Origin: Rotaria socialis
Lineage: Eukaryota > Rotifera > Eurotatoria > Philodinida > Philodinidae
NCBI GenBank assembly: GCA_905331475.1
Contig: CAJNYU010001708.1
Coordinates: 62,001-126,000 of the forward strand
Direction: 5' to 3'
DNA length: 64,000 nucleotides
Made by a program: the position numbers and the translations under genes. Shown piece by piece: positions 50,401-59,352 of the stretch (positions are counted from its first letter, which is position 1; every line of letters starts with the position of its first letter). Under the pieces are notes generated by a model. The model saw only the letters and a list, made by a program, of their open reading frames with translations. It was not told where the DNA came from and ran no database searches.

Positions 50401-53400
50401 TAACACATAGTGATAAGATTTAGCAACTATTCTATTCGTTTAATGCTTATTTTTAACCGGACACGGATGAATATTCAATGGAAGCTTAAATGTAAGTTTT
50501 CTTCTTTAAATATAGTCTTATTTCCGTTCATGATCGATTCCTTTTTTCGATTTAGAAGTTAATCTATTTTGTTTTACAAATGATTGTTTTTCTGTTTCAG
50601 ACTTGGTTGAGATGCTACTTTTCATGTTAGTTTATTGGTCAAAATAACTGGTTATTTGTTTCCTGTGGACGAGTTCGCAATCTTGATATGGAAGTAAGTT
50701 TATGCTTTTTGTCGGGTTTTTTTTTTAGGAAGACTTATTCACGGGTTTGAGGTAAACAATATTTTCTCTTTCTTGTCTAAAGAGGGAGCCCTTGGAAGTG
50801 ATGCATGGTTTTTCGAGTTGAACTACCGTACATATGGTCGATTTCAGTGAGATAAGGGCAGCCTCTGAAGGATGCCTTTCATTAGTTCTTCCTTCGAAAG
50901 TCATCCTTATGTTATCAAAATTTCAGTGAAATGCCGAGGAAACCTTTGTAGCTGTCGAATTGGTTTTGAGTTTGAGCCCAGTTTGTCAGATAGATCTTAG
51001 TGAAATATAAAAAGCTCGAAATGAACGATGGCTAATAAGTCTTCTGTAGAAAGTTGCAGATATTTTCTTGAATTTTAAGCTAGTGTTGCAGATATCAGGG
51101 AATTGAATGAGACTATTTCTATTTAAGGTTTAATGAAGAGAAGAATTGATTTATTAGGGAAATGTCCCAAAAGGTTTATTTTACAAGAATGCACATTTCC
51201 TAGGGATAGTAAAGTTCATGGAAAATACCACATTTCATTATCCTTTTTTTAGAGACTAGTGGTATTGTTGAGCTTTGAAAACTCTGGAAAAGATGTGTGC
51301 TTTTGAGGAAAACCTTTAGAGCATTTCCCTGATAAGTGAATTACTCTCTTCACGAAATCTCAAATAGAAATAGCCTCATTCAATTCACTGATATCAGCCA
51401 CACTATAGGTTAAAATTCAAGAAAATGTCTGCAACTTTCTATAGAATACTTATGAATCATCGTTCATTTCGAGCTTTTTATATTTCACTAAGATCTATCT
51501 GACAAACTGGGCTCAAACTCAAAACCAATTCGACAGCTACAAAGGTTTCCTCGGCATTTCACTGAAATTTTGATAACATAATGATAACTTTCGAATGAAG
51601 AACTAACAAAAGGCATCCTTCAGGGTTTTCCATATCTCACTGAAATCGACCATATGTACGGCAGCTCAACTCAAAAACCATGCATCACTTCCAAGGGGTT
51701 CCTCATCAGATGAGTATGATTCGGAAAGTTTTATACGAAACCATGTGTACGAAACCTTTTTAGCAGAATTTCACAGAGGTTTCGTACGGAACCATGTGTA
51801 CGAAACCATTTTTTCCATTTACCAAGAAGAAGTTCCATACGGAACCTTTTTTCTACGAAACCTAAAAAGGATCTGACCGTGTGCCCGCGCTCAGATCCTT
51901 TTTTGGTTCCGTGGAATACCTTTTTTTTTACAGTGTGTTGGCTAATAAAGAGTTGTACCCACATCCATACCCGTACGTCTTCGCTCGCTTATAACTATGA
52001 ATTAACTATATTTTATGTAAGTTTCAGTCGATTAATGAATGAAAAGTAGAAAGCTCTGTTAAACCAAACATGGATGCTCACGGTGGAATGTGGATGACGA
52101 GAAACTGCACATAATTTACAAGAAATATATTAGAGCAGCCAGATAGATATGGCAATATATTAATTTTTTTACGAATCAAATGTTAAGTTGATGTTACTCG
52201 TGCAGAGAAATATATTGCCCAAACATAAACTGATTTCAGTCATGTCGCGATTCACTACGAAGAATAAGGATAAAAAGGATAAATGCGAACAATTAATATA
52301 TTTGAGTTCATCATAAGTTAGTCTCTATAGAAAATAAACTAATCGAAGCAATATTTACATACCAACTGAGCATAATCTTCTTATTGATTGTAAAGCTGGT
52401 TGATAATTATTCGACGAATCTTGCACATAACCATATAAACTTTTCATAGATAATGGAACAAAGAAAGCAACCGTAACTTGTTGATTTTCAATGCAAGCGC
52501 AGATATATTGTGCATCACGATTACCGTTTGAAGGAAGCATAACAAGTGTACCACCAAAATATAAAGCACCAATGATCTCTTCAAAGTGAAAATAAAAAGA
52601 GCACGGACTCGCTTGCAAAACAATCGAATTGGCAGTCATCATGTCGACTTGAGATAAAGAATCCAAACAGGAAACAATACTTCGATGAGAACATTCAACC
52701 TATAATGAACATTTTTCAAAATGAAAGCTCCGTTTATTACGATATTTTTTATATTGAGCTACAATTAAAAAAAGTTGTGTTTCCTGCATAAATGTTGTAT
52801 TTTATTCCCTTTTCTGAAACAACGGGTTATACGCAGCTTCAAAAATCTTTAAACGTTTTTGTATGCTTGACAATACAATCGGATTTCAGTATGCGGTAAA
52901 CCAATAAAAATTCATATTTGTCAAACTTGAAACTTGAATTCAATTGAAATTTGAAATTTTGCAATTTTCAAACTTTTAAACCAGCAGCATTGGTGGCTCA
53001 CACATATATTGCTATTAGTTGAAAGCTGAAAGTTGAAAATTTCGATTTTCAATTGAATTCAAGTTTCACATTTGACGCTAGCGTCAAGTTGGAGATTGCA
53101 ATCTATAATAAATTAGTATCACTAATTAAAATAATTTAGAGCTATTTACTGAGCTTTAATATGTGTGTCTTCTGACAGAATGAGTTAAGGGCCAAAATAT
53201 CGATAATAGTTAAATATGTAGATAAGTGTGACACATAGAAATGGTCAGTTTGATGTGCTAAAATGCAATGATCCGTGGCGTTTATTCTACAGAGAAAATC
53301 GAAGTGAATTCATCTTTCCGACAATAAGAGGGAGATTTTCGGGTCTGCAGATTAACTAACACAAATAATTTGGTGTCAAGAGTTCAAACTGAATGCAATA

Positions 53401-56400
53401 TTGTGTTCTAAAGATGATTAATATATTAATAAAACAAACCGAGAGCTGGAGCGGCTAGTCGTGAGTAGACCTACGGCAGTTCCATATTAGTTCCGATCTT
53501 TGGAACTGTGTCAAAAGTTCTTTGATCGGAACTGATCTATGCCAAACAGTTCCTCGGTAGGAACTGAACTCTGTCCAACAGTTCATCGGCAGGAACTGAA
53601 CTGCTCGAACGGTTCTTTGATCGGAACTGAACTGTTCGAACAGTTCTTTGATCGGAACTGATCTGTTTAAACAGTTCTTTGATCGGAACTGATCTGTGTC
53701 ATACAGTTCTTTGATCGGAACTAATCTGTGTCATACAGTTCTTTGGTCGGAACTGAACTGTTCGAACAGTTCTTTGATCGAAACAGATCATCAGATCTGA
53801 ACTAAAACGGAACTGTCACAACCCTAGTCCGTTAAAAAGTTTTTTTTCAAACAATATGCATATTATTTGGAAACACACTACACCCTAGATTCATGAAAGA
53901 ATGGAAATTTTCCTTCGATTGTACATTTTGTGAAAGTTACACATACGTATGTATCGATGTTGCGGCGAAATTAAAATTTTCAGGAACTCTAATGTTTCCA
54001 GCACAGGGACACAAAGCCCCCATTGCCTAAAAATGACATGTTGTCTTTTAAATATGTAAAGAGCTTGCTCTGTACAATGAGAAAGTTCGTATGTGTGTAT
54101 AATCGTTCTCGTTGGGTCAAACCTACTTTGTCTTCATGAAACAGGATTCTAAGCATCTTTTGTTACGAGCACAACCCCACTTGTCTTTGAGAAAAATCAC
54201 CCCACAGCTCGACCTGAACCCTATCGAAAAATTCCCTAAGACACAGTTCCGGAAAAGTAACTGTTCCGTAGGCACAGTTCCTGAAAAGTAGCTGTTCGAG
54301 TGGACACAGTTCCGGGCAAGAACTGTTCGGGTGGACACAGTTCCTGAGAAGTAACTGTTCGGGCTGACACAGTTCCCAGCCAAGAACTTTTTGGGTTGAC
54401 ACAGTTCCGGGCAGGAGCTGTTCGGGTGGACACAGTTCCTGAGAAGTAACTATTCGGGCTGACACAGTTCCGGGCCAAGAACTGTTCGGGTAGAGACGGT
54501 TCCCGGGTAGGAACTATTCGGAGGATCTGGTTCCTGGGCAGGAACTGTTCTGGGGATCTGGGTTCCCGACAGAGAACTGTGTATTCACTACAGTTCCTGG
54601 AAAGGAACTGTGTGTTAGAAACAGTTCTTCGAAAAGATTCGGTTCAAAGAACCGAGAGCTGTCGTAGGTCTAGTCGTGAGTGACAGTCCGTAGGGCCATC
54701 CACGAATGACTAGACGTCGATATTGAAGTTTTACCGTAGGTATACTTAAGTGAAGATTCAGAGAAGATATAGAGTGGTTTTCAAAAGAATTCCACCAAGA
54801 CTTTGCTGATGAACAATTCTACTAAGATATTACTTTGAAGAAGTATCATCAAATAAAAACTCTGACAAATAATTCAATAAGAAGCTTAGATGTAAAAATT
54901 TGCTACTCTAAATTCCTGTATTATAAGAAAAATCATTTTTGCAAGAAAGAACACCTAAATTGCCCCGACGATGTATGGAAATTGACCATTAGTAGAGGAA
55001 AGATAATTAACTATGGAATGTCTAGCCGTGAGTGGCGATCCATAGGACCACCGACAAACGACTAGACATTGTGGTGCTACATTCTCTTTAAGATAAGGTT
55101 GTAATTAATAGGAAAAATGCGAAGTCTGCTAATGCAGCTGATTGCAATAGTATTTCACATCGGTTAACAACTGAAAGACTTTTCTACATACGAATTTCTG
55201 GAAATACTGACGTGGAAATAAAACATTTTGATGCTGAATCTGAAAAAGAACGCCATTGAATAAATATGAAAGTGCCAGGAATGTAAGTACAAAAGTATTC
55301 CTTCATCATTATATTTGTGCGGAATAGAAAGCTACAAAATCACTTTTTTCTAAACAGGACCCAAGTCCACAGATAAAGATGTTTGGGGCTTAATTCGAAG
55401 GTCTTTACTGCTAAACAATCGAGATATAACAAATAAAATGGACGGAAAAATTCATTTTCGTGTATTAATATTTTTTCACTCTCTATCGCTATCTATTTTT
55501 CTCTGTATATGCTTATTCGCTGCTATTTTCTAAAAAAAAATGGAAACTATTTTACCAATATTACAGATGCATCTAGTTCTTCTTTCATTTATTCACCTTT
55601 AATTTCAGCAAGTGTCATTTTTTTCAATTGAAAACAAAAGTGATATATATATACTAATATGTGAAATGATCAGAAACTCCAATAACCCTTACAGTAAAGA
55701 TTTATACATTTCTTTTTCCGAAAGCAAGTAATAGTAAGGCAAATCCAGCTCAAATGGCACTTTGGATTTACACGGTACGCGTTAGCACAAATATCTGTTA
55801 TAATACGGCTGAAAACTGTAAATACCTAAAATGTTTTTGTTTCACATAGCACTTTAGCTTATCAGTAACAGCAAAATATGGGGAAGCATTTAATAGAATT
55901 AGAAAAAGCTGGCATCCCGCAAAAACATCCTAATAGCCACTATCTATAAGAGTCGCGAATCGACTAAATCAAATATCTTATTGGCAATCAACTGGATTTT
56001 TCTGCTCTTTGTATTGATGAAAAAACATTCTTTCAAACAAGGATCGGGGAATCCGTACAATGAGCGTTACTTGTGATATAAAAACTCATTATTCTATGAA
56101 AGATCGACTGATTTGATCCTCGAATTATGATTAGAACTCTGACAGGATAATTCTAGTTTCTATCGAATTATTGCTGGTAAAATTGTTTTCAAAAAAAAAA
56201 CTGTATGACAGATTATTATAAAAAAACAGAACCATAGTGTTAATTTACGAAAATCAACTGAAAAATAATGAGTGCCAATTGCTACATGCCTAAATCTAGG
56301 TTTTGCAATTCAATTAAATCTCTTCTTAGTTGCTAACTGGTGTTATAAAAACATCAGTGACTTTTCAAGATTTCGAAAGTGATCAGCTTGAAATTGTGAT

Positions 56401-58926
56401 TAGAATGGCACTCTAACTTTAGAAAAAACTTCAAATAAAACGATTGTTCTATGAAAAATTTGCTTCCGAAAAACAAAATAATTCTCTGAATAAAAAATCT
56501 ACTTTTACGTTAGCTCTGAAGTAAAGCTTAAGTTACAACTCCCAGTCATTGCTTATCAGACCAAATAAAAAGATTAAAGGCTAAATCGCTTTTTATTGTC
56601 GTTAAGATACAATGAACGACTTTGGAAAAAGGCAGCCATTATCAACGCTGTAAATGACATTCGATCACTGATTTCATAGTCATCTCTATATAGTTTACAG
56701 TGAGAATTTTTATTTAATAATATAAATTTACAATCAAAAGAAATATTTTACTCGACTCTTGATGCCAATTTTGTGATATGAATGACATTATACTGTTTTG
56801 GAAAATAACTGAAGTCAAACTCAAATTTATATCCATAAGTTTGGAAAGACTATCTTAATAAATAGTTCATAAAAGATAGATTTTCAGTTGAAATATGTTT
56901 TGGATTCGAATTTTTTCAGTTTAAACTCAACTTTTGAATTGTTGCTCATGATCTCCAATTGATATATAATTGAAAAACGTATAGATTTGCTTCTTTCTAT
57001 ACAATGTAGCAATGCATTGGCGCTGTCACAGGGATTTATAAATTGAGTTTACCACTTTTATTAGTTGTTATATCAGATTTTTATTTCATAAAAAAAAAAC
57101 AGGAAAGAATGCTTTCCTAGGAGACTTGGATTCAAATTTTTAACCTGCATCCGAGAATCCTAAATTAATATTTTTCTTCTTTCTCTGTTCTGTATGTTCT
57201 TATTTAAGTGCCAAGAGTAACATATTGCAGCGATACTGTTGTTCAAGTTTAGAGGGACAAGATTGAAAAATGTCGATATAATCAAGGTACAGTTGAGTTT
57301 AAACTCATGATCTTCACTTCAATTTATCGTGATTTAAAGAGAACTTAGCAGCATTTTGGGGTCATTGAGAATTTTGCCTGAGGTATAGCATTAATTAAGA
57401 CTCAGAAAAATGTGGCATATTTAAAACCTGATTAGATAATATATTCTATGCAACTTTGAATATGTTGTTGACCAATGCAAATTCTTTACAAAGACTTCTA
57501 TACAATCTAAAAAAAAGATTCTTCCCGTATGGCTGAGGGAAAAACCCTTTCAGGTTTCGTACTCTTTGCTGAACCCTTTTACATTCGGTATGGAAATTTT
57601 GTTTTTAGAGTGTATGCTTGTAGAACTTGTTCCGATAATTTTTTCTGGGACTGTTTAACATAAACACTTTCCTCAGACGTTTGTGAAAATTGACAAACTG
57701 CAAAAAGGTACGCATATCTTTTTACGTCATTCTATTTTAGGTTTCCTCTGAATAAATACTGATTGCTCGCTGCTATTCAATATTTAAAGCACTTAATTTA
57801 ACAGAAAATACGCATATCACTACTATTATATCGCGGCGAATTGATTTGTAATAGAAAAGCTCCGGTCGTTAAAATATAAATAGTCTTAATAGCTAAAGAA
57901 ATGAAAACGAGTGAAAGAGGAAACACGATCAAATCGAACATAGCTGAGTGGCTGAGAGCGGATATAACTTGAAGTGAGTTTGAATCCAGTGGGAAACATG
58001 TTATTTTATTCTGTTATTTTTCATTAATTATCAAAAATGATGTTTTCCCTTGTGTAGTAGTACCCTATTGAGATCTCAACTGGCTCACGTAAGCCTTTTT
58101 CTATATAAACGCATCTAGTATGTGTTTCTTGTTAATATGGGGAAAATAAGTACCTTAACACGCTAATTAAGAATTTATTAGCTTCAAAGAACGGAATATT
58201 ATGAATTTTTGCACTGTATATGGTTCCTACTTGTCTGAGCAGTCATACGTGTGAGATGTTTCTCATTAGAAAATCTATGATCTAGTTTTATAGAGAATTT
58301 CAGTAACAGTTTACTCACGATTTTAGAGGGACCCGTCGAACCCCTGGTGAACGTTAGCTGACAAGTACCATTTGCATTAAGTGGAATAGTCGAAAGTAAA
58401 TGAAAATTATCACTGTCCAACGAGTGATAACTGTCAGGGTTGCTAATGTCAAATGTAGAGATATTCTTGTTTTTAGAAAATATTTCACCTTTCGTCGTCT
58501 TCTGAATCAGCACTAACTTCGAGTGAATTCGATCAACAACTGATAAAAGATATTCATTAGATTCGTTCAAATTTAATGGACAATATATTGCCCCACAAGT
58601 GACAATCGCTAAAATGCCGATCACCATTTCGAATGACGCATCGACACAAAGACAAATGATTTGCTGAGGCTTGACTTGATAGCTTGTAAGTAAGCTTGAC
58701 GAAATTTGTTGTGTGCAATTGATTAGTTCGGCATATGTCAATGATTGCTGGTTAAGAATTAAGGCCAGCTTCTGTTCGTTTCCATCAGCTTCCATTTCAT
58801 ATAAATATTCATGGAAGCATCGGATTCGGTCTGGGCATGTAGAAATGGTTCGATCCAAATAATTAGAATCACTTTTGCTCACCATCACAATTAACTTTGA
58901 ATTTTCGAAATATATTAATTTCAAAT
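28935..58926 (-). CDS. Giant intron-split multimodular NRPS, about 4860 aa
   Basis: Fourteen minus-strand exons join in phase, listed from the 5' side: 58319-58926, 52363-52699, 47581-48177, 45907-46470, 44502-45846, 42208-42247, 41813-42143, 39037-40029, 37338-38983, 36979-37278, 36597-36924, 35549-36544, 29194-35492 and 28935-29138. The domain order is A1 (decayed, no carrier), C2-A2-T2, C3-A3-T3, Cy4-A4-oxidase insert-T4 and a Pls-type terminal region. Each active A domain would load an amino acid as acyl-adenylate onto its phosphopantetheine carrier, and the C domains join them. The first recognised exon begins at a splice acceptor, so the true 5' end (start codon, perhaps a C domain) is missing. 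A mariner-like element lies just upstream at 59059. Several introns are swollen by transposons. NRPS in animals are almost always horizontally acquired. One caveat is that gene prediction software may split this locus. Confidence 0.8.
35549..38983 (-). CDS. NRPS module 3: C-A-T
   Basis: The part comprises exons 37338-38983, 36979-37278, 36597-36924 and 35549-36544. The C domain begins ASFAQERIFLDE, and its catalytic motif is HHAAVDR. The A domain has IFTSGSTGTPK (A3), CSFDVHTQEIIG (A4), NSYGPAETT (A5), FYRTGDLVR (A7), GRIDYQIKLHGQRIE (A8) and NANGKIDR (A10). The carrier has IGGHSLLLMKL. Hand-read specificity residues are D-V-Q-Q-D-G-S-V-D (the last Lys position not included). I do not recognise this code, and the FDxHxxE form of A4 is unusual for bacterial NRPS. 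All core motifs look intact. Introns at the A3 motif (phase 0), at IGG before A5 (phase 1) and before the next module (phase 1) match those of modules 1 and 2. Confidence 0.85.
39037..46470 (-). CDS. NRPS module 2: C-A-T
   Basis: The part comprises exons 45907-46470, 44502-45846, 42208-42247 (40 nt), 41813-42143 and 39037-40029. The C domain starts APASSAQARIWLDE and carries IHHSLFDF (HHxxxD conserved, the following Gly is Phe). The A domain has LLFTSGSTGTPKM (A3, on its own 40-nt exon), CSFDIHVAQSLG (A4), NSYGPAECT (A5), YYSGDLVR (A7, with Ser where Thr is usual), GRKDHQIKLKGQRIE (A8) and TVNGKIDR (A10). The carrier has VGGHSLLLTEL. Hand-read specificity residues are D-I-A-M-A-G-S-I-A, substrate unknown. 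The A domain looks functional. Its introns contain the TGTCGCA element 42808-43408 and the TGATTTC-rich island near 43830-44200. Confidence 0.85.
40030..41812 (-). other. 1.8-kb NRPS intron, nothing recognised
   Basis: AT-rich sequence between the A4 and A5 parts of module 2. No repeats with clear ends and no further exons are seen. The homologous intron of module 3 is only about 50 nt, so this one has expanded. Confidence 0.5.
42808..43408. mobile_element. CACT-ended element full of TGTCGCA words, TA duplication
   Basis: The left end CACTCTAAATTAAAATG runs into TGTCGCA. The right end is its inverse, TGCGACACATTTAAACTTAGTG. TA flanks both sides as a 2-bp target duplication. The two ends carry many copies of TGTCGCA, GTGTCGTA and their complements, and the middle is plain. 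There is no transposase. It lies in the intron between the 40-nt exon and the preceding exon of NRPS module 2. Confidence 0.75.
43830..44200. repeat. TGATTTC/GAAATCA motif-dense island
   Basis: Many copies of GATTTCTAGTGATTT and AGAAATCACTATAAATC occur in both orientations, again inside a module 2 intron. I could not define terminal inverted repeats, so the borders are approximate. It resembles the filling of the TIR elements elsewhere in the window. Confidence 0.55.
46471..47580 (-). other. 1.1-kb NRPS intron, nothing recognised
   Basis: This is the intron between the remnant of module 1 and the C domain of module 2, phase 1. It is AT-rich, with no repeat or RNA gene identified. Confidence 0.5.
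49529..49990. repeat. 150-bp tandem repeat, three copies
   Basis: CCCATTGGTCAGATATTGGG recurs at about 49579, 49729 and 49879, within units that also share GTCGAGGAATCCGAATCCGTC and TTAGACATTTCATTTCAAC. Divergence is about 10-15 percent by eye. It lies inside the CACTG element. Confidence 0.75.
50305..50393 (+). pseudogene. Exon-like captured segment inside the CACTG element
   Basis: An 89-nt open segment is bounded by TTTCTTATTTAG and GTAAAT and reads IVSKTTNWDATFVRIAEK then ILARILLPANL in one frame. It is less AT-rich than its surroundings and has both splice signals, as an exon of a real gene would. I cannot name the source gene. Interpretation: a host fragment carried by a non-autonomous element. 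A small chance exon is the alternative. Confidence 0.3.
50783..51706. repeat. Long hairpin, arms about 0.4 kb
   Basis: The arm from GGGAGCCCTTGGAAGTG (50783) to about 51206 returns in reverse complement from about 51291 to CCAAGGGGTTCC (51706). The spacer is about 85 bp. Identity is about 90 percent by eye. Its transcript would fold into a long double strand, a possible source of small RNAs. Confidence 0.8.
53466..54672. mobile_element. hAT-like non-autonomous element, 8-bp duplication
   Basis: The ends are TAGACCTACGGCAG and CTGTCGTAGGTCTA, inverted with one mismatch. They are flanked by a perfect 8-bp duplication GTCGTGAG (53458-53465 and 54673-54680). An 8-bp duplication with TAG-type ends fits the hAT superfamily. 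Both ends (53490-53820, 54240-54640) are arrays of GAACTGTTC, ACAGTTC and GGAACTG words, while the middle is plain. There is no transposase. The short open frames on the minus strand at 54123-54478 are only the array translated. It inserted into a copy of the CTAGTCGTGAGT repeat. Confidence 0.85.
55021..55066. repeat. Short palindromic repeat CTAGCCGTGAGT...ACGACTAG
   Basis: TCTAGCCGTGAGTGGCGATC followed by CATAGGACCACC and GACAAACGACTAGA is roughly self-complementary. A second copy is split by the hAT-like element (53455-53465 plus 54673-54715), and a diverged third lies at 63507-63555. This is a dispersed family of about 46 bp with unknown role. Confidence 0.6.
57503..57612. mobile_element. 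110-bp MITE, CAATCTAAAA / TTTTTAGAGTG ends, TA flanks
   Basis: CAATCTAAAAAAAAG on the left and the inverse of CACTCTAAAAACAAAA on the right are flanked by TA on both sides. The inside has GGTTTCGTAC and AACCCTTTT words, as in the 3.7-kb CACTG element. It is a tiny relative of the 12303 and 42808 elements by its ends. Confidence 0.65.
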
Positions 58927-59352
58927 CTAAAAACAGAAAGCAGAATTTTTTGACTAAATTCAATTGAAAAGTTTTCAGAATAGGATAACTTATTTGTTGA
59001 AGAACTGTTTGATGGTAATAGCTGCAGGTATGAGGATGTAGGTTAAAAATGTGAAATACTTAGGGGTATCCAAAAGTGGTGGCAACGACATTTCAGTGCC
59101 ACACATGAAGCTTGATAAAAGTTTCTTTTTACATAAGATGATAGAGAAAAGAATGCTCTATTTTTCTATGCTATTTGATCATACTTCAACTAATATTATA
59201 ATAATAGAATTTCGATAAGATCTATTTTGTTCCATTGTGTGACGGTTACACGAATACCAGTGATTCCTTTTTCGAATAACTTTTGATACAAATAAGATAG
59301 AGAGCTGCGATTTTCACTGTTGGAAACAAGACATGAAGTTGAATAGAAATAT

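Larger units (their letters stand above)
48236..51935. mobile_element. 3.7-kb CACTG element in an NRPS intron, TG duplication
   Basis: It starts CACTGTAAAAAAAAAT and ends TTTTTTTTTACAGTG. TG flanks both ends. CACTG ends are typical of the EnSpm/CACTA superfamily. Both margins (48290-49320, 51720-51910) are arrays of GGTTTCGTA and its complement. The inside holds a 150-bp tandem repeat, an exon-like segment (50305-50393) and a 0.9-kb hairpin. There is no transposase, so it is presumably non-autonomous. It splits the A5 region of the decayed module 1. Confidence 0.75.
52700..58318 (-). other. 5.6-kb NRPS intron with several insertions
   Basis: This intron lies directly after the A3 motif of module 1, phase 0. 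It contains the hAT-like element 53466-54672, the short CTAGCCGTGAGT repeat at 55021-55066 and the MITE at 57503-57612. The rest is AT-rich. The open frame at 54835-55065 runs into the short repeat and has no family marks. No further NRPS exon is seen in it. Confidence 0.5.
47581..58926 (-). pseudogene. NRPS module 1 remnant: decayed A domain, no carrier
   Basis: Three exons (58319-58926, 52363-52699, 47581-48177) encode an A domain that is open in frame but worn out. A3 reads LTFTRGSTGPSK (Arg for Ser). A4 reads CSFYFHFEEIIG, so the Asp that normally binds the amino group (Asp235 of PheA) is Tyr. A7 (YKTGDMVR) is kept, but A8 is VKRSILELNLHGKCARE instead of GRxDxQxKxxGxRIE. The A9-A10 part and the carrier domain are missing: the reading runs straight from A8 into a C-domain-type linker (ELPITLPEEV) and then into module 2. 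It probably cannot load an amino acid. Alternatives are a non-amino-acid starter domain or a purely structural role. Exon borders match modules 2 and 3 in place and phase. Confidence 0.7.

Noticed and set aside
54123..54478. Three overlapping minus-strand frames rich in repeated Asn-Ser-Tyr-Phe-Ser-Gly-Thr-Val patterns
   Set aside because: They are translations of the GAACTGTTC/GGAACTG array of the hAT-like element, not a repeat protein.
57936..58000. tRNA-like signals (TAGCTGAGTGGC and GAGTTTGAATCC)
   Set aside because: The A-box and B-box-like words are only about 30 nt apart and no acceptor or anticodon stem can be formed. At best it is a tRNA-derived fragment.
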